This document shows, piece after piece, positions 1-10,199 of a stretch of DNA of 64,000 bases. Made by a program: the position numbers and the translations under genes. Below the pieces are notes generated by a model. It was not told the DNA's origin, did no database searches, and was given only the letters and a program-made list of their open reading frames with translations. The stretch's first letter is position 1, and each line of letters begins with the position of its first letter. The stretch comes from Deltaproteobacteria bacterium (GTDB lineage: Bacteria; Desulfobacterota; Desulfobulbia; Desulfobulbales; Desulfurivibrionaceae): NCBI GenBank assembly GCA_026388695.1, contig JAPLJH010000092.1:1-64000 (forward strand), in the 5' to 3' direction.

Positions 1-2010
1 CCAAGGCTCGGTCTCAATGATGTTGATGCATTTAACCTTTTCACACTTCCACTCCTGGGTTGCAGGATCGAAGGTGGAGTTAACAAAGCACTTCCAGTTG
101 GCATCGTCAACGGTCGGGAAGTCTGACCGGTAGTAGAACCCGGGGTAGCGGCTCTCCTGACGGAACTCGATGTGACGGATGTGGGTCTCTACACACCAAA
201 TACGATGGTAGTTCTCCCAAGCGCGCATCAACTCATGCAGGTCGCCAGCAGCCATCAACTCAGCATCTTCACGCAGCATCTTGAGAAGATCGAGGCAGAT
301 GTTCAGCAGCTTGCCGGAGGTCATGTAGTAGGTTGCAACACCGCCGCCGTACTCATCCGTGGCCTTCATCAGGCGCATCATGATACCGGCAGGCTTGCAG
401 TAGTTGGGGTTAACATCACCAGCGGTGGAAGCACCAACGTACTGGAGGTAACGCTTAACCGGTGCGTATACTTCGTCAGCATATTCCTGAGCGGACTTCG
501 GCAGCTCGGGCTTGAAGGAAGCGTTGTCGCGGCAGAACTTAACCATCATCTTAGCAACAATACGACCCTCGGCATGAGAACCAGAAGAGAACTTATGACC
601 GGAAGCGCCAACGCCGTCACCTGCGGTGAACAGACCGTCAACGGTGGTCATCCGGTTGTAGCCCCACTTGTACTGATGGGCACGGGTACCTTCAACGGTA
701 GGAACCCATGCTTCGTCCGGACCGGAGGTCCAGATACCACAACAGCCGGAATGAGAACCGAGCATGTATGGTTCGGTCGGCATGATCTCGGAACCAACCT
801 TCTCGGGCTCGATGTTCGCACCGGCCCAGAGACCAGCCTGACCAACGGACATGTCGAGAAAGTCTTCCCAAGCCTCAGACTCAAGATGCTTCCAGAACTT
901 CTTCACTTCCTTCTCGTCCATGCCAGCAGCCTTTCTAGCATCGATGAAGGCATTCAGAGCAACGTCGGTAGCCATGTAGATCGGGCCACGACCAGCTTTC
1001 AGCTCGTTGAGCATCAGATGGTTACGCAGACAGGTCGGGGTTACAGGAGAAGCGCCGTAAGGCATGAACTTCTCGAGCTCGCCTTTGACTGAATCGCTGT
1101 TGGCGTAGAACTCGCCCAGGCCGTTCTGTACTTTGGCCTTGAAGAGGAGGAACCATGCGCCAACCGGTCCGTACCCGTCTTTAAAACGAGCAGGCGTGAA
1201 GCGATTTTCCATCATGGTCAGAGTAGCGCCAACCTGTGCACACATGGTGTAGGTGGAACCAGCATTCCATACTGGGTACCAAGCGCGGCCCTTACCCTCA
1301 CCGGTGGACCGGGGACGGAAGATGTTTACTGCGCCGCCGCATGCACACAGAGCGGTCTTGCAACGGAAAACGTGAACCTTGTTCTCACGGGTGCTGAAAC
1401 CAACAGCGCCAGCGATCTGGTTTGCTTTGTTCTTGTCAAGGATCAGCTTAACGATGAACACGCGCTCCATGATGTTCTCATCGCCAAGAGCGGTTTTGGC
1501 CGGCTCAGCAACGATACACTTGTAGGACTCACCGTTGATCATGATCTGCCACTTACCGGTACGAACCGGCTTGCCGCCTTCGGTCAGTTTCGGGGCAGGA
1601 GCAGCGCCATCAAGGTTGTTGCCATCTGCATCGAGCTTCCAAACGGGCAGACCCCACTCTTCGAAAAGATGTACGGAATCGTCAACGTGACGGCCCAGAT
1701 CGTAGATCAGGTCTTCACGGACAACGCCCATGAGATCGTTACGAACCATTTTTACGTAGTTCTCGATCTTGTTGTCACCGATGTAAGTGTTGATAGCGGA
1801 AAGGCCCTGGGCAACAGCGCCGGAACGCTCCATGGATGCCTTGTCCACCAGCTTGATCTTCATGTCGGCAGGTGCCCACTTCTTGATCTCGAATGCAGTA
1901 CCGCATGCGGCCATACCACCACCGATGATCAGAACGTCTACATCGTGCTCGACAACCTCAGGATTGGCAACGGCTGCCAATTCACCCAGCGGCTTATTAG
2001 GTAACGCCAT
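1..2010 (-). CDS. aprA: Adenylylsulfate reductase subunit alpha (AprA), 3' end truncated by window edge
   Basis: Reverse-strand translation from ATG at 2010 reads MALPNKPLGELAAVANPEVVEHDVDVLIIGGGMAACGTAFEIKKW..., typical AprA FAD-binding start; adjacent to aprB. Confidence 0.95.
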   Translation of the reverse strand, partial: MALPNKPLGELAAVANPEVVEHDVDVLIIGGGMAACGTAFEIKKWAPADMKIKLVDKASMERSGAVAQGLSAINTYIGDNKIENYVKMVRNDLMGVVREDLIYDLGRHVDDSVHLFEEWGLPVWKLDADGNNLDGAAPAPKLTEGGKPVRTGKWQIMINGESYKCIVAEPAKTALGDENIMERVFIVKLILDKNKANQIAGAVGFSTRENKVHVFRCKTALCACGGAVNIFRPRSTGEGKGRAWYPVWNAGSTYTMCAQVGATLTMMENRFTPARFKDGYGPVGAWFLLFKAKVQNGLGEFYANSDSVKGELEKFMPYGASPVTPTCLRNHLMLNELKAGRGPIYMATDVALNAFIDARKAAGMDEKEVKKFWKHLESEAWEDFLDMSVGQAGLWAGANIEPEKVGSEIMPTEPYMLGSHSGCCGIWTSGPDEAWVPTVEGTRAHQYKWGYNRMTTVDGLFTAGDGVGASGHKFSSGSHAEGRIVAKMMVKFCRDNASFKPELPKSAQEYADEVYAPVKRYLQYVGASTAGDVNPNYCKPAGIMMRLMKATDEYGGGVATYYMTSGKLLNICLDLLKMLREDAELMAAGDLHELMRAWENYHRIWCVETHIRHIEFRQESRYPGFYYRSDFPTVDDANWKCFVNSTFDPATQEWKCEKVKCINIIETEPW

Positions 2011-2060
2011 AGTAAATCTCCTCAAGAAATTGTATTGAAATCAGTTAATTAACAAAAAAC

Positions 2061-2489
2061 TTACTTGGCAACCATGGTCGGCACAGGCAGCTGCTTCTCG
2101 GTGGAGAGCAACTCGTCGTCCAGGTTCGTGCATTTCAGTGCAGGATAAGCGTTGGCAGCACCCTCAGCAGTGGTCCGCACGGGGAACTTGAAACGCTTCA
2201 TGTTGCCGTTACGGAACTTAACGGTCCACATGATGGAATCAGAACTCCGCATCGGATGTACCTGGCCACCCATGGGTACGAAGTCATTGTAACCACGAAC
2301 AGCAATGGCGCCCTGCGGGCAGATCTTTACGCAGGAGTAACATTCCCAGCATGCATCAGGCTCCTGATTGTAAGCCTTCATCTCCTCTTTGTTCAAGACC
2401 ATCAGGTCATTGGGGCAGATGTACATGCAGGCGGTTTTGTCACCACCCTTGCAGCCGTCACATTTAGAAGGATCTACGTAACTTGGCAT
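2061..2489 (-). CDS. aprB: Adenylylsulfate reductase subunit beta (AprB), ferredoxin-like
   Basis: MPSYVDPSKCDGCKGGDKTACMYICPNDLMVLNKEEMKAYNQEPDACWECYSCVKICPQGAI, two 4Fe-4S motifs, upstream of aprA. Confidence 0.96.
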   Translation of the reverse strand: MPSYVDPSKCDGCKGGDKTACMYICPNDLMVLNKEEMKAYNQEPDACWECYSCVKICPQGAIAVRGYNDFVPMGGQVHPMRSSDSIMWTVKFRNGNMKRFKFPVRTTAEGAANAYPALKCTNLDDELLSTEKQLPVPTMVAK

Positions 2490-3206
2490 TCACTAACCTC
2501 CTCACTTGGATTGAATTTTCGAACTCCGATCTTACGAAATTCGCGTTTACCTTATCAAGGACAGCCGCCCAGGCCCAGGAACGCTCGAAGCAATCGCTCC
2601 AGAAGCAGACCCTTACCCCGTTGACCATCTAAACTACCAAACCGTAGAAGAAAACCCGCCTACAGCTTCTTTTTCCCGCCGCGAACCCAAACGGTTAATT
2701 CCGCGTATTTTTCTTCTTTTTTGCATAAAACTGAAGAGCGACTCATTTTCTAGAACATTGGTCTGTATAATTTCTCACCTGATAAAAGTCAAGAAAAAAA
2801 CATTGCGCACATCCTCCCCAGAGACCCCGCCCATGCCGCCTCTGCATCACTCAATTTTGGCCCGTTCCCTCATCACCGGATCGCCTCCTGTCGCGCTAAA
2901 AAATTGGAGAACTCGCCTATGGATAGTAGGCTACATTGGGGAAAATCATTTTCCCATGCTTTCAGGGTCTCATTTTTTCCTCTGCGAAATGAATTTGACA
3001 CAGACTGTTCCCGTGATTAGTGTGTTGCCAAAATTGCCCTATGCCTCACCACGCATTGTCGATATAACTAATTGGAATAACGACAAGAAGATAATTGGAA
3101 GCTTTCCATCCTCCCGCAATTATGAACCATGTCCTTCATCATCTGGACAGAATGAATGCGGTCGCTTCTTTTTCCCCAATAACACATTCTTCGAAAGGTC
3201 ATTACC

Positions 3207-4178
3207 ATGGACAAGAAGTCACAGCAAACACCACAACCCCCCTCATTTAACAAGTCCTTGTTCGGCGCTGACAATAACCCAAGCAATATCATGCCCGCCA
3301 AGCTCACCGCGGAAAGTAATCTGAAGTTCCGTTGCCATCCCGGCGTCTCCTGCTTTACCAATTGCTGCGGCAATATTAATATTGTTTTGACCCCTTACGA
3401 TATCCTGCGAATCAGGCGCCCTTTAAACCTGTCCGCAGAAGAATTTCTTCTGCGTTTCACCACCCCGGTCTACCTGGAAAAAACGGACCTGCCCGGGGTG
3501 AAAATCCATCTCGACGAGAATGGCCGCTGCCCATTTGTCACGGAAGAGGGCTGCACCATCTATCCTTATCGGCCGACAACCTGCCGCTATTATCCGGTGG
3601 GGATGTCTTATTTCCATGCGGCTGGCAACGAAGGAACTGCGGCGGAGGAATTCTACTTCCTGGTCAAAGAGCCCTACTGCAAAGGGCACGAAGAGCCGAA
3701 GGAGCAAACCATTCGCGAGTGGCGGGTTGACCAGGGGATTGACGAATCAGACGAAATGAACCGAGAATGGATGGAAATTGTCATGCGCCGCAAATCTTTC
3801 GGCCTACAGGCAACCTTGAGCGAACCGGCCCAGAAGATGTTTTTCCTGGCCAGCACCGATCTTGACAAATTCCGGGATTTTGTTTTCAACAGCTCCTTTC
3901 TGGAGACCTATGACGTCGATGCGGAAACACTGACGAAAATCAAAACCGACGATATCGCGCTGATGAAATTTTCCTGCAAATATCTGGCCGCTTCCATCTT
4001 CGGCACCAAGGATCTGCTGATAAAACCGGAAAAAGTCAAGGCGCGGGTGGAGCAGAACAAAAACAATCAGGGCGACGTGGAGAAACAGGCCATGGAAACC
4101 TATGAAGCACTGCGCCGAGACCACGATCTGCTCAAGAAAAAGATAGAAGTGCAGAAAGAGACGGACAAGAAAAGCTGA
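3207..4178 (+). CDS. YkgJ-type cysteine cluster (zinc/iron-chelating) protein
   Basis: FRCHPGVSCFTNCCGNINIVLTPYDILRIRRPL...CPFVTEEGCTIYPYRPTTCRYYPVG. Confidence 0.8.
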   Translation: MDKKSQQTPQPPSFNKSLFGADNNPSNIMPAKLTAESNLKFRCHPGVSCFTNCCGNINIVLTPYDILRIRRPLNLSAEEFLLRFTTPVYLEKTDLPGVKIHLDENGRCPFVTEEGCTIYPYRPTTCRYYPVGMSYFHAAGNEGTAAEEFYFLVKEPYCKGHEEPKEQTIREWRVDQGIDESDEMNREWMEIVMRRKSFGLQATLSEPAQKMFFLASTDLDKFRDFVFNSSFLETYDVDAETLTKIKTDDIALMKFSCKYLAASIFGTKDLLIKPEKVKARVEQNKNNQGDVEKQAMETYEALRRDHDLLKKKIEVQKETDKKS

Positions 4179-5627
4179 TCACCCGAAGGGGAGGGCAATC
4201 GTAAAGGTGGCGCCCTCCCCTTCCTTGCTGTCCACGGTTATTGTCCCCTGATGGCTGTCGACAATATTTTTGACGATGGCCAGTCCAAGCCCGGTTCCCC
4301 GATTTTTATCGGTATAAAACGGGGTAAAGATATGCCCCTGTTTTTCCAGGGACATCCCCCCCCCGGTATCGCTGACCACGAGCAGCGCCATGCCCGTTTC
4401 TTTTTCGTATCTGGTTTCCACCGTAAGCGTTCCCCCTTCCGGCATGGCCTGCACACTGTTCATCAAAATATTAAGACAGGCCCGGTGCATCAGCCCCTGA
4501 TCAAGGGATACCTGCGGCATATCCTGGGCCAGCGAGGTTTTGAGGACAATTTTCTGTCGCTCCAGCTCCGGCTCCATGAAGGTCAGAATCTTGCCGAAGA
4601 TATCATTCACCGAGGTCGGCACCATCTTAAGCTCCTGGGGACGGGCAAAATCCAAGAACTCCCGCACGATTCCATCCAGCCTGCCTGTTTCCTCCACGAT
4701 AATCTCAGCCAGGTGTTCATTGCCCGGCGCCACGCTCTTGAGGCGTTTACCCAAAATATCCGCAGTGCTGCGGACAATGCCCAACGGATTTTTGATTTCA
4801 TGGGAAACCGAGGCCACCATCTTGCCGAGGGTGGCCAGCCTCTGGCTTTGGTTCAGCTGCTGCTCAAGACGTCGGCGTTCCTCCGCGCGGGCATCGATGA
4901 TCCGGTCCGCCCGGGCCACGATAAACCCGAGCACCACAAAAAGGGCAGACATGATCAGCATGGAGGTAAGAATGATGGAGCCCTGCAATTTGGTAATCGC
5001 CACCACATCCTCGGAAAGATCCTGCACCACCTCGATCACTCCCATGATTACATCCCCTTTCTGGTTGTTCGCCTGATACTGCCGGAAGGGGATAAAGGTG
5101 CTCAGCTGCGAGGAGATGGGCCGCGCCCCAGGAAGGAGGTTCAGCAGGGAGCCGGTTGAGCGGACCACGGAGTTGTTTTCGCCAGTCAGGGCCTTGCGGT
5201 ACTCAATGCCACCTTCGCCAACGCGACCAATGCGGGCGGTCACCGTGCTGTATGAAATGATATTTTCCTTGGAATCAAAAATAGTCACCGCCTGAATGCG
5301 CATCCCGTGCGTGGCGTTGCGGACCACGGCATCAAGCCGGGCAAACTGCTCGGGGTTGCGCAGGGCGATCTTCCCATAACGCACCACGGTGGGCAGGACA
5401 AATTGCTGGAACACCTGATGGCTGAGATTCTCGGCGACAACAAAGGCGTAGGCCTCACTGCGTTCCAAGAGAACCTTTTTGGCGTGATTTGAGATGATCC
5501 AGGAAAGAACCAAAGTAAAGAGGAGAAATACCGCAAGGCCGCTGTAGGAAAAGAACTTAACCAGCCGAAACGGCTTCAGGCTGGCGAGGCTGGCCGCATC
5601 ATCTTCCATCTTTCTTATTTTAACCAT
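4179..5627 (-). CDS. Sensor histidine kinase (NtrB/AtoS-like HisKA + HATPase)
   Basis: TLGKMVASVSHEIKNPLGIVRSTADIL (H box), VSDTGGGM and GTGLGLAIVKNIV (N/G boxes); start placed at MVKIRKMEDD. Confidence 0.9.
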   Translation of the reverse strand: MVKIRKMEDDAASLASLKPFRLVKFFSYSGLAVFLLFTLVLSWIISNHAKKVLLERSEAYAFVVAENLSHQVFQQFVLPTVVRYGKIALRNPEQFARLDAVVRNATHGMRIQAVTIFDSKENIISYSTVTARIGRVGEGGIEYRKALTGENNSVVRSTGSLLNLLPGARPISSQLSTFIPFRQYQANNQKGDVIMGVIEVVQDLSEDVVAITKLQGSIILTSMLIMSALFVVLGFIVARADRIIDARAEERRRLEQQLNQSQRLATLGKMVASVSHEIKNPLGIVRSTADILGKRLKSVAPGNEHLAEIIVEETGRLDGIVREFLDFARPQELKMVPTSVNDIFGKILTFMEPELERQKIVLKTSLAQDMPQVSLDQGLMHRACLNILMNSVQAMPEGGTLTVETRYEKETGMALLVVSDTGGGMSLEKQGHIFTPFYTDKNRGTGLGLAIVKNIVDSHQGTITVDSKEGEGATFTIALPFG

Positions 5628-7347
5628 GACATACCCCGCATCGCTTGCACTGTGTAGTGTCACAGGCAATCGTTGATTTTTCTTTCAAAGCTTTCTGGTA
5701 CTCCGCCCACAGATATTGCCGGTCGATCCCATGATCAAGGATCTCCCAAGGAAAAATCTCCTCCTGGCCGCGCTGACGCATGGCATAGTCTTCCGGGTCA
5801 AGGCCGCAGCCCTGCAAGGTCTGCCGCCAGTTTTGCCCACCTTTCAGCATGGCGTACAGGGCCAAACCGACCTTACGATCCCCACGGGCCAGCACCGCCT
5901 GATAGAAAGCGTTTGCCGGCTGATCAACAACCAGGCGGGTATTTGCCATGCCCACCACGCCCTTGCGCAAGAATTTTATGCGATTTTTAAGCGTTGTCAA
6001 TGGGGCAAAGCCATGGAACTGGAACGGGGTCCAGGCCTTGGGCACAAAGCTGTTGACGCTCAGAGTTATATTGCCCATACGCCCCGTTTCTCGGCCCACC
6101 CCCAACAGGATCTTGCGAACCTTGTCCGTCAAGAGCAAAAGTTCCGCCAGGTCATCCTCGCTTTCCGTGGGCAGACCGATCATGAAATAGAGCTTGAGAT
6201 GATGGATTCCGGCCCGGGCCAAGGCCTCTGCCGCACACAACACATCCTGCTCGCTGATGCCTTTATTGATTACCCGACGCAGCCTTTCCGACCCGCCGTC
6301 CGGCGCGATTGCCGCGCTCTTCAGCCTGCTTTGCGCAAGCAGGCCACAGAGTTCGTCGCTGATGGCGTCAGCCCGCAAGGACGAAAAAGACAAGGCGCAG
6401 CCCTCGCCCAACAGGTACTCGGCAATCCGGGCGAGATCCTCGCTCCGCGCCATCTCCATCCCCAAAAGACCCACCCTTTTGATATCCTCGGGCCGCTCGG
6501 CCAGACCGGCAAGGATGCTTTCCGCAGACCAGAGGCGGGGCGGACGATAGACAAAACCGGCGGCGCAAAACCGGCATCCACGACTACAGCCACGACCGAG
6601 TTCGGTCAGGAAAAGGTTGGCAAACTCTGCCTCGGGAGAAAGCAATTTTGAGTGTCCGGCCACCGGGGATTTGTCCAGCACCACCCGCCGCACCCGGGCA
6701 GGTGCCTCCGGGTCAGCCTCAATGCGGGTCAGGACACCGCCTTCCCCGTAATGCATGGTATAGAAGCGCGGGACATAACAGCCAGTGAACTCCCGGACGA
6801 TCCCCCGAAGCAGTTCTTCCGGCTCTTCGCTTGTCAGGCGGTCGGCAAGATGCTCCATGAGTTGCGGAAGAATCGGCTCCGCTTCCCCAACGACAAAAAG
6901 ATCAATAAAGGGCGCCAGGGGCTCGGGATTGATAAAGGAGGCCACGCCGCCGCCAATGACCAAGGGTTGACCAGGGCGGAATCTGTTGGTGCCTGCGCTA
7001 CGCTTTTCAGCCAGAGGCTCAATGCCACCGGCAAAAAACAGGGCCAGCAGGTTGAGAAAGTCCTGTTCAAAACTCAAGGAGCAGAGCAGAATCGGAAAAT
7101 CGCGGAGGGGGCGACCCGATTCCAGAGAAACCGGGGGCTGGTTGTCCTGATAAAAAAACCGCTCGCAAACGAAGCCGGGCAGACTGTTTACCAGGGCATA
7201 GACGAGCTGGAAGCCCAGGTTGGAATTGCCAAGGGCATACCTGTTTGGAAAGATGAGGGCAACCGGCAGTAGGCCCTTCCATTTTTTGCGCTGCGTCCCT
7301 TTTTCGCTGGCAAGAAAATCACCGGGTGCAGGTTGGCGCTGACGCAT
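5620..7347 (-). CDS. B12-binding-domain radical SAM protein (TIGR03960-like)
   Basis: LGRGCSRGCRFCAAGFVYRPPR radical SAM motif with N-terminal cobalamin-type domain. Confidence 0.85.
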   Translation of the reverse strand: MRQRQPAPGDFLASEKGTQRKKWKGLLPVALIFPNRYALGNSNLGFQLVYALVNSLPGFVCERFFYQDNQPPVSLESGRPLRDFPILLCSLSFEQDFLNLLALFFAGGIEPLAEKRSAGTNRFRPGQPLVIGGGVASFINPEPLAPFIDLFVVGEAEPILPQLMEHLADRLTSEEPEELLRGIVREFTGCYVPRFYTMHYGEGGVLTRIEADPEAPARVRRVVLDKSPVAGHSKLLSPEAEFANLFLTELGRGCSRGCRFCAAGFVYRPPRLWSAESILAGLAERPEDIKRVGLLGMEMARSEDLARIAEYLLGEGCALSFSSLRADAISDELCGLLAQSRLKSAAIAPDGGSERLRRVINKGISEQDVLCAAEALARAGIHHLKLYFMIGLPTESEDDLAELLLLTDKVRKILLGVGRETGRMGNITLSVNSFVPKAWTPFQFHGFAPLTTLKNRIKFLRKGVVGMANTRLVVDQPANAFYQAVLARGDRKVGLALYAMLKGGQNWRQTLQGCGLDPEDYAMRQRGQEEIFPWEILDHGIDRQYLWAEYQKALKEKSTIACDTTQCKRCGVCHG

Positions 7348-7509
7348 GGAGGTTCATCTCGAACCTGCCGGAGAGGAGCAAAACGCCCCGGCAGTGGTTG
7401 AAAGCGGGCAGCCACTGCGCACCGCTTTTTATTGATTTCCCCAAAAAAGGCGAAGTCGAAACACCTTGTATGTTTACCCCAGACAAAGACACGGCGCAAG
7501 CCTCCAACT

Positions 7510-7628
7510 GTAACTGTTCAGCCGCGCCGCTTCGCTGCTGCCACAGATGCGCGGAAGAGGTCTGCGAAGTGTGCTATGCACATGAGCAGGCCGATGACAA
7601 CGCAGATGTGGTGCGGCTGGGCAGTTAC
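7510..7628 (+). repeat. Structured intergenic repeat element, copy A
   Basis: Core CCACAGATGCGCGGAAGAGGTCTGCGAAGTGTGCTATGCACATGAGCAGGCCGATGACAACGCAGATGTGG matches copy B at 28240-28347 (reverse strand) with 3 substitutions and 1 indel in ~72 nt; outer arms GTAACTGTTCAGCCGC/GCGGCTGGGCAGTTAC pair. Confidence 0.85.
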
Positions 7629-7631
7629 ATA

Positions 7632-8801
7632 TCAGCTCTCATTCCTGCGCAGAAATGTCGGCCGATCGTAGTCCTGCTCGTTTAAAATATTGTTGGCATA
7701 GGATCTCTGCATACCGTTTGCCACAGCGCGGCCTGCGGCCATGCCCTGTTCGCCTCTTCTAAACGGCAAAGGCTGTGCCGCAGGTTCGCGTTTTTTCGGC
7801 ATGAGCTGCACCCTGTCGGACAACTCTTCGATTTCCTCCACGGTATCGCGGATACCTGTGGCAATAACCGTTACCTGCAACTCATCGCCCAGGTTCTCGT
7901 CAAAAATAACACCTAGGATAATGTTGGCGTCCTCATGCACTTCTTGATAAATTTTTGTGGTTGCCTCGGTCACTTCCGGCATAGTCAAGGTCTCACGGCT
8001 GGCCGAGATATTGACCAATACACCCCTGGCGCCATCGATGCTGATATCCTGCAGCAGCGGGCTGTTGATCGCCATATTCACCGCTTCCACCGCCCGGTTT
8101 TCGCCCACCCCGTATCCTGAGCCCATGAGCGCCTGACCCATCTCGTTCATGATCGCCCGCACATCGGCAAAGTCGGGGTTGATGTAGCCGGGAAGGTTGA
8201 TCAAATCAGTGATGCCCTTCACGGCCTGCACCAGAACATCATCGGCCATCTTCATCCCGTCGATGAATCGGGTTCCCTTCTGGCTCAGGGAGATAAGCCG
8301 GTCGTTGGGAATGGTGATGATGGTGTCCACATGCTCCTTCAAATTCTTCCAGCCCAGTTCCGCGTTTTTCATCCGGGCCCTGCCCTCGAAGGCAAAGGGC
8401 TTGGTCACTACGCCCACGGTGAGCGCTCCCAGCTCCTTGGCAATCCGGGCGATAACCGGTGCAGCCCCGGTCCCGGTTCCGCCTCCCAATCCGGCGGTGA
8501 CAAAAACCATGTCACAGTCCTTCAACTGTTTTCTGATTTCATCGATGGACTCCTCTGCCGCCTCTCTACCCCTTTCAGGGTTGGCTCCGGCCCCAAGTCC
8601 CTTGGCGACATTCTTGCCAAGCTGCAACCGGACATCGGCCTTGGATTTCTCCAGGTCCTGGATATCGGTGTTGCCGGCAATGAACTCCACCCCGAGGATG
8701 TTGCTGTCCACCATGGTGTTGACCGCATTACCACCGCCGCCGCCAACGCCAAAAACCTTGATCTTTGCCCGAGACTCTTCTTCCGCGAATTTAAAAGTCA
8801 T
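7632..8801 (-). CDS. ftsZ: Cell division protein FtsZ
   Basis: IKVFGVGGGGGNAVNTMV...GLGGGTGTGAAPVIARIAKELGALTVGVVTKPF. Confidence 0.98.
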   Translation of the reverse strand: MTFKFAEEESRAKIKVFGVGGGGGNAVNTMVDSNILGVEFIAGNTDIQDLEKSKADVRLQLGKNVAKGLGAGANPERGREAAEESIDEIRKQLKDCDMVFVTAGLGGGTGTGAAPVIARIAKELGALTVGVVTKPFAFEGRARMKNAELGWKNLKEHVDTIITIPNDRLISLSQKGTRFIDGMKMADDVLVQAVKGITDLINLPGYINPDFADVRAIMNEMGQALMGSGYGVGENRAVEAVNMAINSPLLQDISIDGARGVLVNISASRETLTMPEVTEATTKIYQEVHEDANIILGVIFDENLGDELQVTVIATGIRDTVEEIEELSDRVQLMPKKREPAAQPLPFRRGEQGMAAGRAVANGMQRSYANNILNEQDYDRPTFLRRNES

Positions 8802-8867
8802 ATCCTGCTCTCCCTGTTCAAGGTCTTTGACCTACTCCCCAACATCGCCTGGCGCTGATGAGCATCT

Positions 8868-10100
8868 TTATACTATCCCTTTAAACCAGTCTTTCATTCG
8901 ACCGGTAACTCTCCCTACCACTCCCCCCTTGGGCCGCTTGAATCTCTCCCCCGGCCCATTCTTCATGCCATAGATAACCAGACCAACGCCCGTTGCCCAC
9001 TGCGGCGTGCCCACCACATCCACCACCCCACCGATATTTTCCGGGCGACCGATGCGAACCGGCAGGTCGAAAATCTGTTCCGCCAGCTCTTCCATGTTGT
9101 CCAACAGACATGAACCGCCGGTCAGTACCATGCCGGCGTTGACCATTTCCTTGTACTTGGAATCCAACAACTCTTGGTTGATGAGCGTAAGCATCTCCTC
9201 AACCCGGGGCTCAAGGATCTCTCCCATAACCCGCCGGGAAAGCTTCCGGTTCTTTCTCCCTCCCACACTGGGAACCTCAATGACCTGATCCTTGTCGATG
9301 AGCGAGGCCAAGGCGCTGCCGTACTCTTCCTTCAGCCTTTCCGCCTCTTTCTGCGGGGTGCGCAACCCGATGGATAGGTCGTTGGTGAGGTTCTGGCCGC
9401 CCAGGCCCAGGACAAAGGTATGTTTGATGGTTCCATCGGCAAAAATCGCCAGATCGGCAGTGCCGCCGCCAATGTCCAGCAACCCGACCCCAAGTTCCAT
9501 CTCTTCCCGGGTCAGAACCGCGCCTGCCGAGGCAAGGGGTTCGAGCACCACATCCGTTACCTGGAGTCCGGCCCGATTGCAGCACTTGACGATGTTATGC
9601 ACCGCAGTTGCTGAGCCGGTCACGATATGCACATCGGACTCGAGGCGGACCCCGGTCATGCCGATTGGGTCCTGGATGTCGGCCTGGCCGTCCACCATGA
9701 ACTCCTGGGGCAGCACATGGATCACCTCCTGATCCGGCGGGATGGGCACGGCCCGGGCCGCATCCACCACCCGGTCGATATCGTCCTGCCTGATCTCGTT
9801 ATGCTTGATGGCGATCAGGCCATGGCTGTTAAAGCTCTTGATATGGCTGCCGGCAATACCCACATACACCGAGCCGATCTCACAGCCCGCCATGCGTTCC
9901 GCCTCTTCCACCGCCTGCCTGATCGAGTGGACGGTGCTCTCAATATTGACCACCACGCCCCGACGCAAACCCACCGAGGGATGCCTGCCGATGCCGATGA
10001 TGTCAACCCGGTTATCATGGACCTCGCCCACCACCACGCAGATCTTGGTGGTACCGATATCCAGCCCGACAATCAGGTCGCCACGTTCTTCATGTGCCAT
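8868..10100 (-). CDS. ftsA: Cell division protein FtsA
   Basis: LIVGLDIGTTKICVVVGEV...GLLDIGGGTADLAIF...VLTGGSCLLDNMEELAEQIFDLPVRIG. Confidence 0.96.
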   Translation of the reverse strand: MAHEERGDLIVGLDIGTTKICVVVGEVHDNRVDIIGIGRHPSVGLRRGVVVNIESTVHSIRQAVEEAERMAGCEIGSVYVGIAGSHIKSFNSHGLIAIKHNEIRQDDIDRVVDAARAVPIPPDQEVIHVLPQEFMVDGQADIQDPIGMTGVRLESDVHIVTGSATAVHNIVKCCNRAGLQVTDVVLEPLASAGAVLTREEMELGVGLLDIGGGTADLAIFADGTIKHTFVLGLGGQNLTNDLSIGLRTPQKEAERLKEEYGSALASLIDKDQVIEVPSVGGRKNRKLSRRVMGEILEPRVEEMLTLINQELLDSKYKEMVNAGMVLTGGSCLLDNMEELAEQIFDLPVRIGRPENIGGVVDVVGTPQWATGVGLVIYGMKNGPGERFKRPKGGVVGRVTGRMKDWFKGIV

Positions 10101-10199
10101 TTGCTCACCTTTTTTCGATCTCGCAACGCGCCATCGACGGTTATCACAATGCTCTTGCTTCTTTGATACGAACCTGGGTCAATCGGGAGAAGCGGCTGT

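Noticed and set aside
172-1092. 306-aa plus-strand ORF
   Set aside because: Shadow ORF antisense to aprA; no protein-family signature
7326-7685. 119-aa plus-strand ORF with CCHRCAEEVCEVCYAHE
   Set aside because: The Cys-rich part is the structured repeat core read in one frame; copy B has a 1-nt insertion breaking that frame, so coding is unlikely
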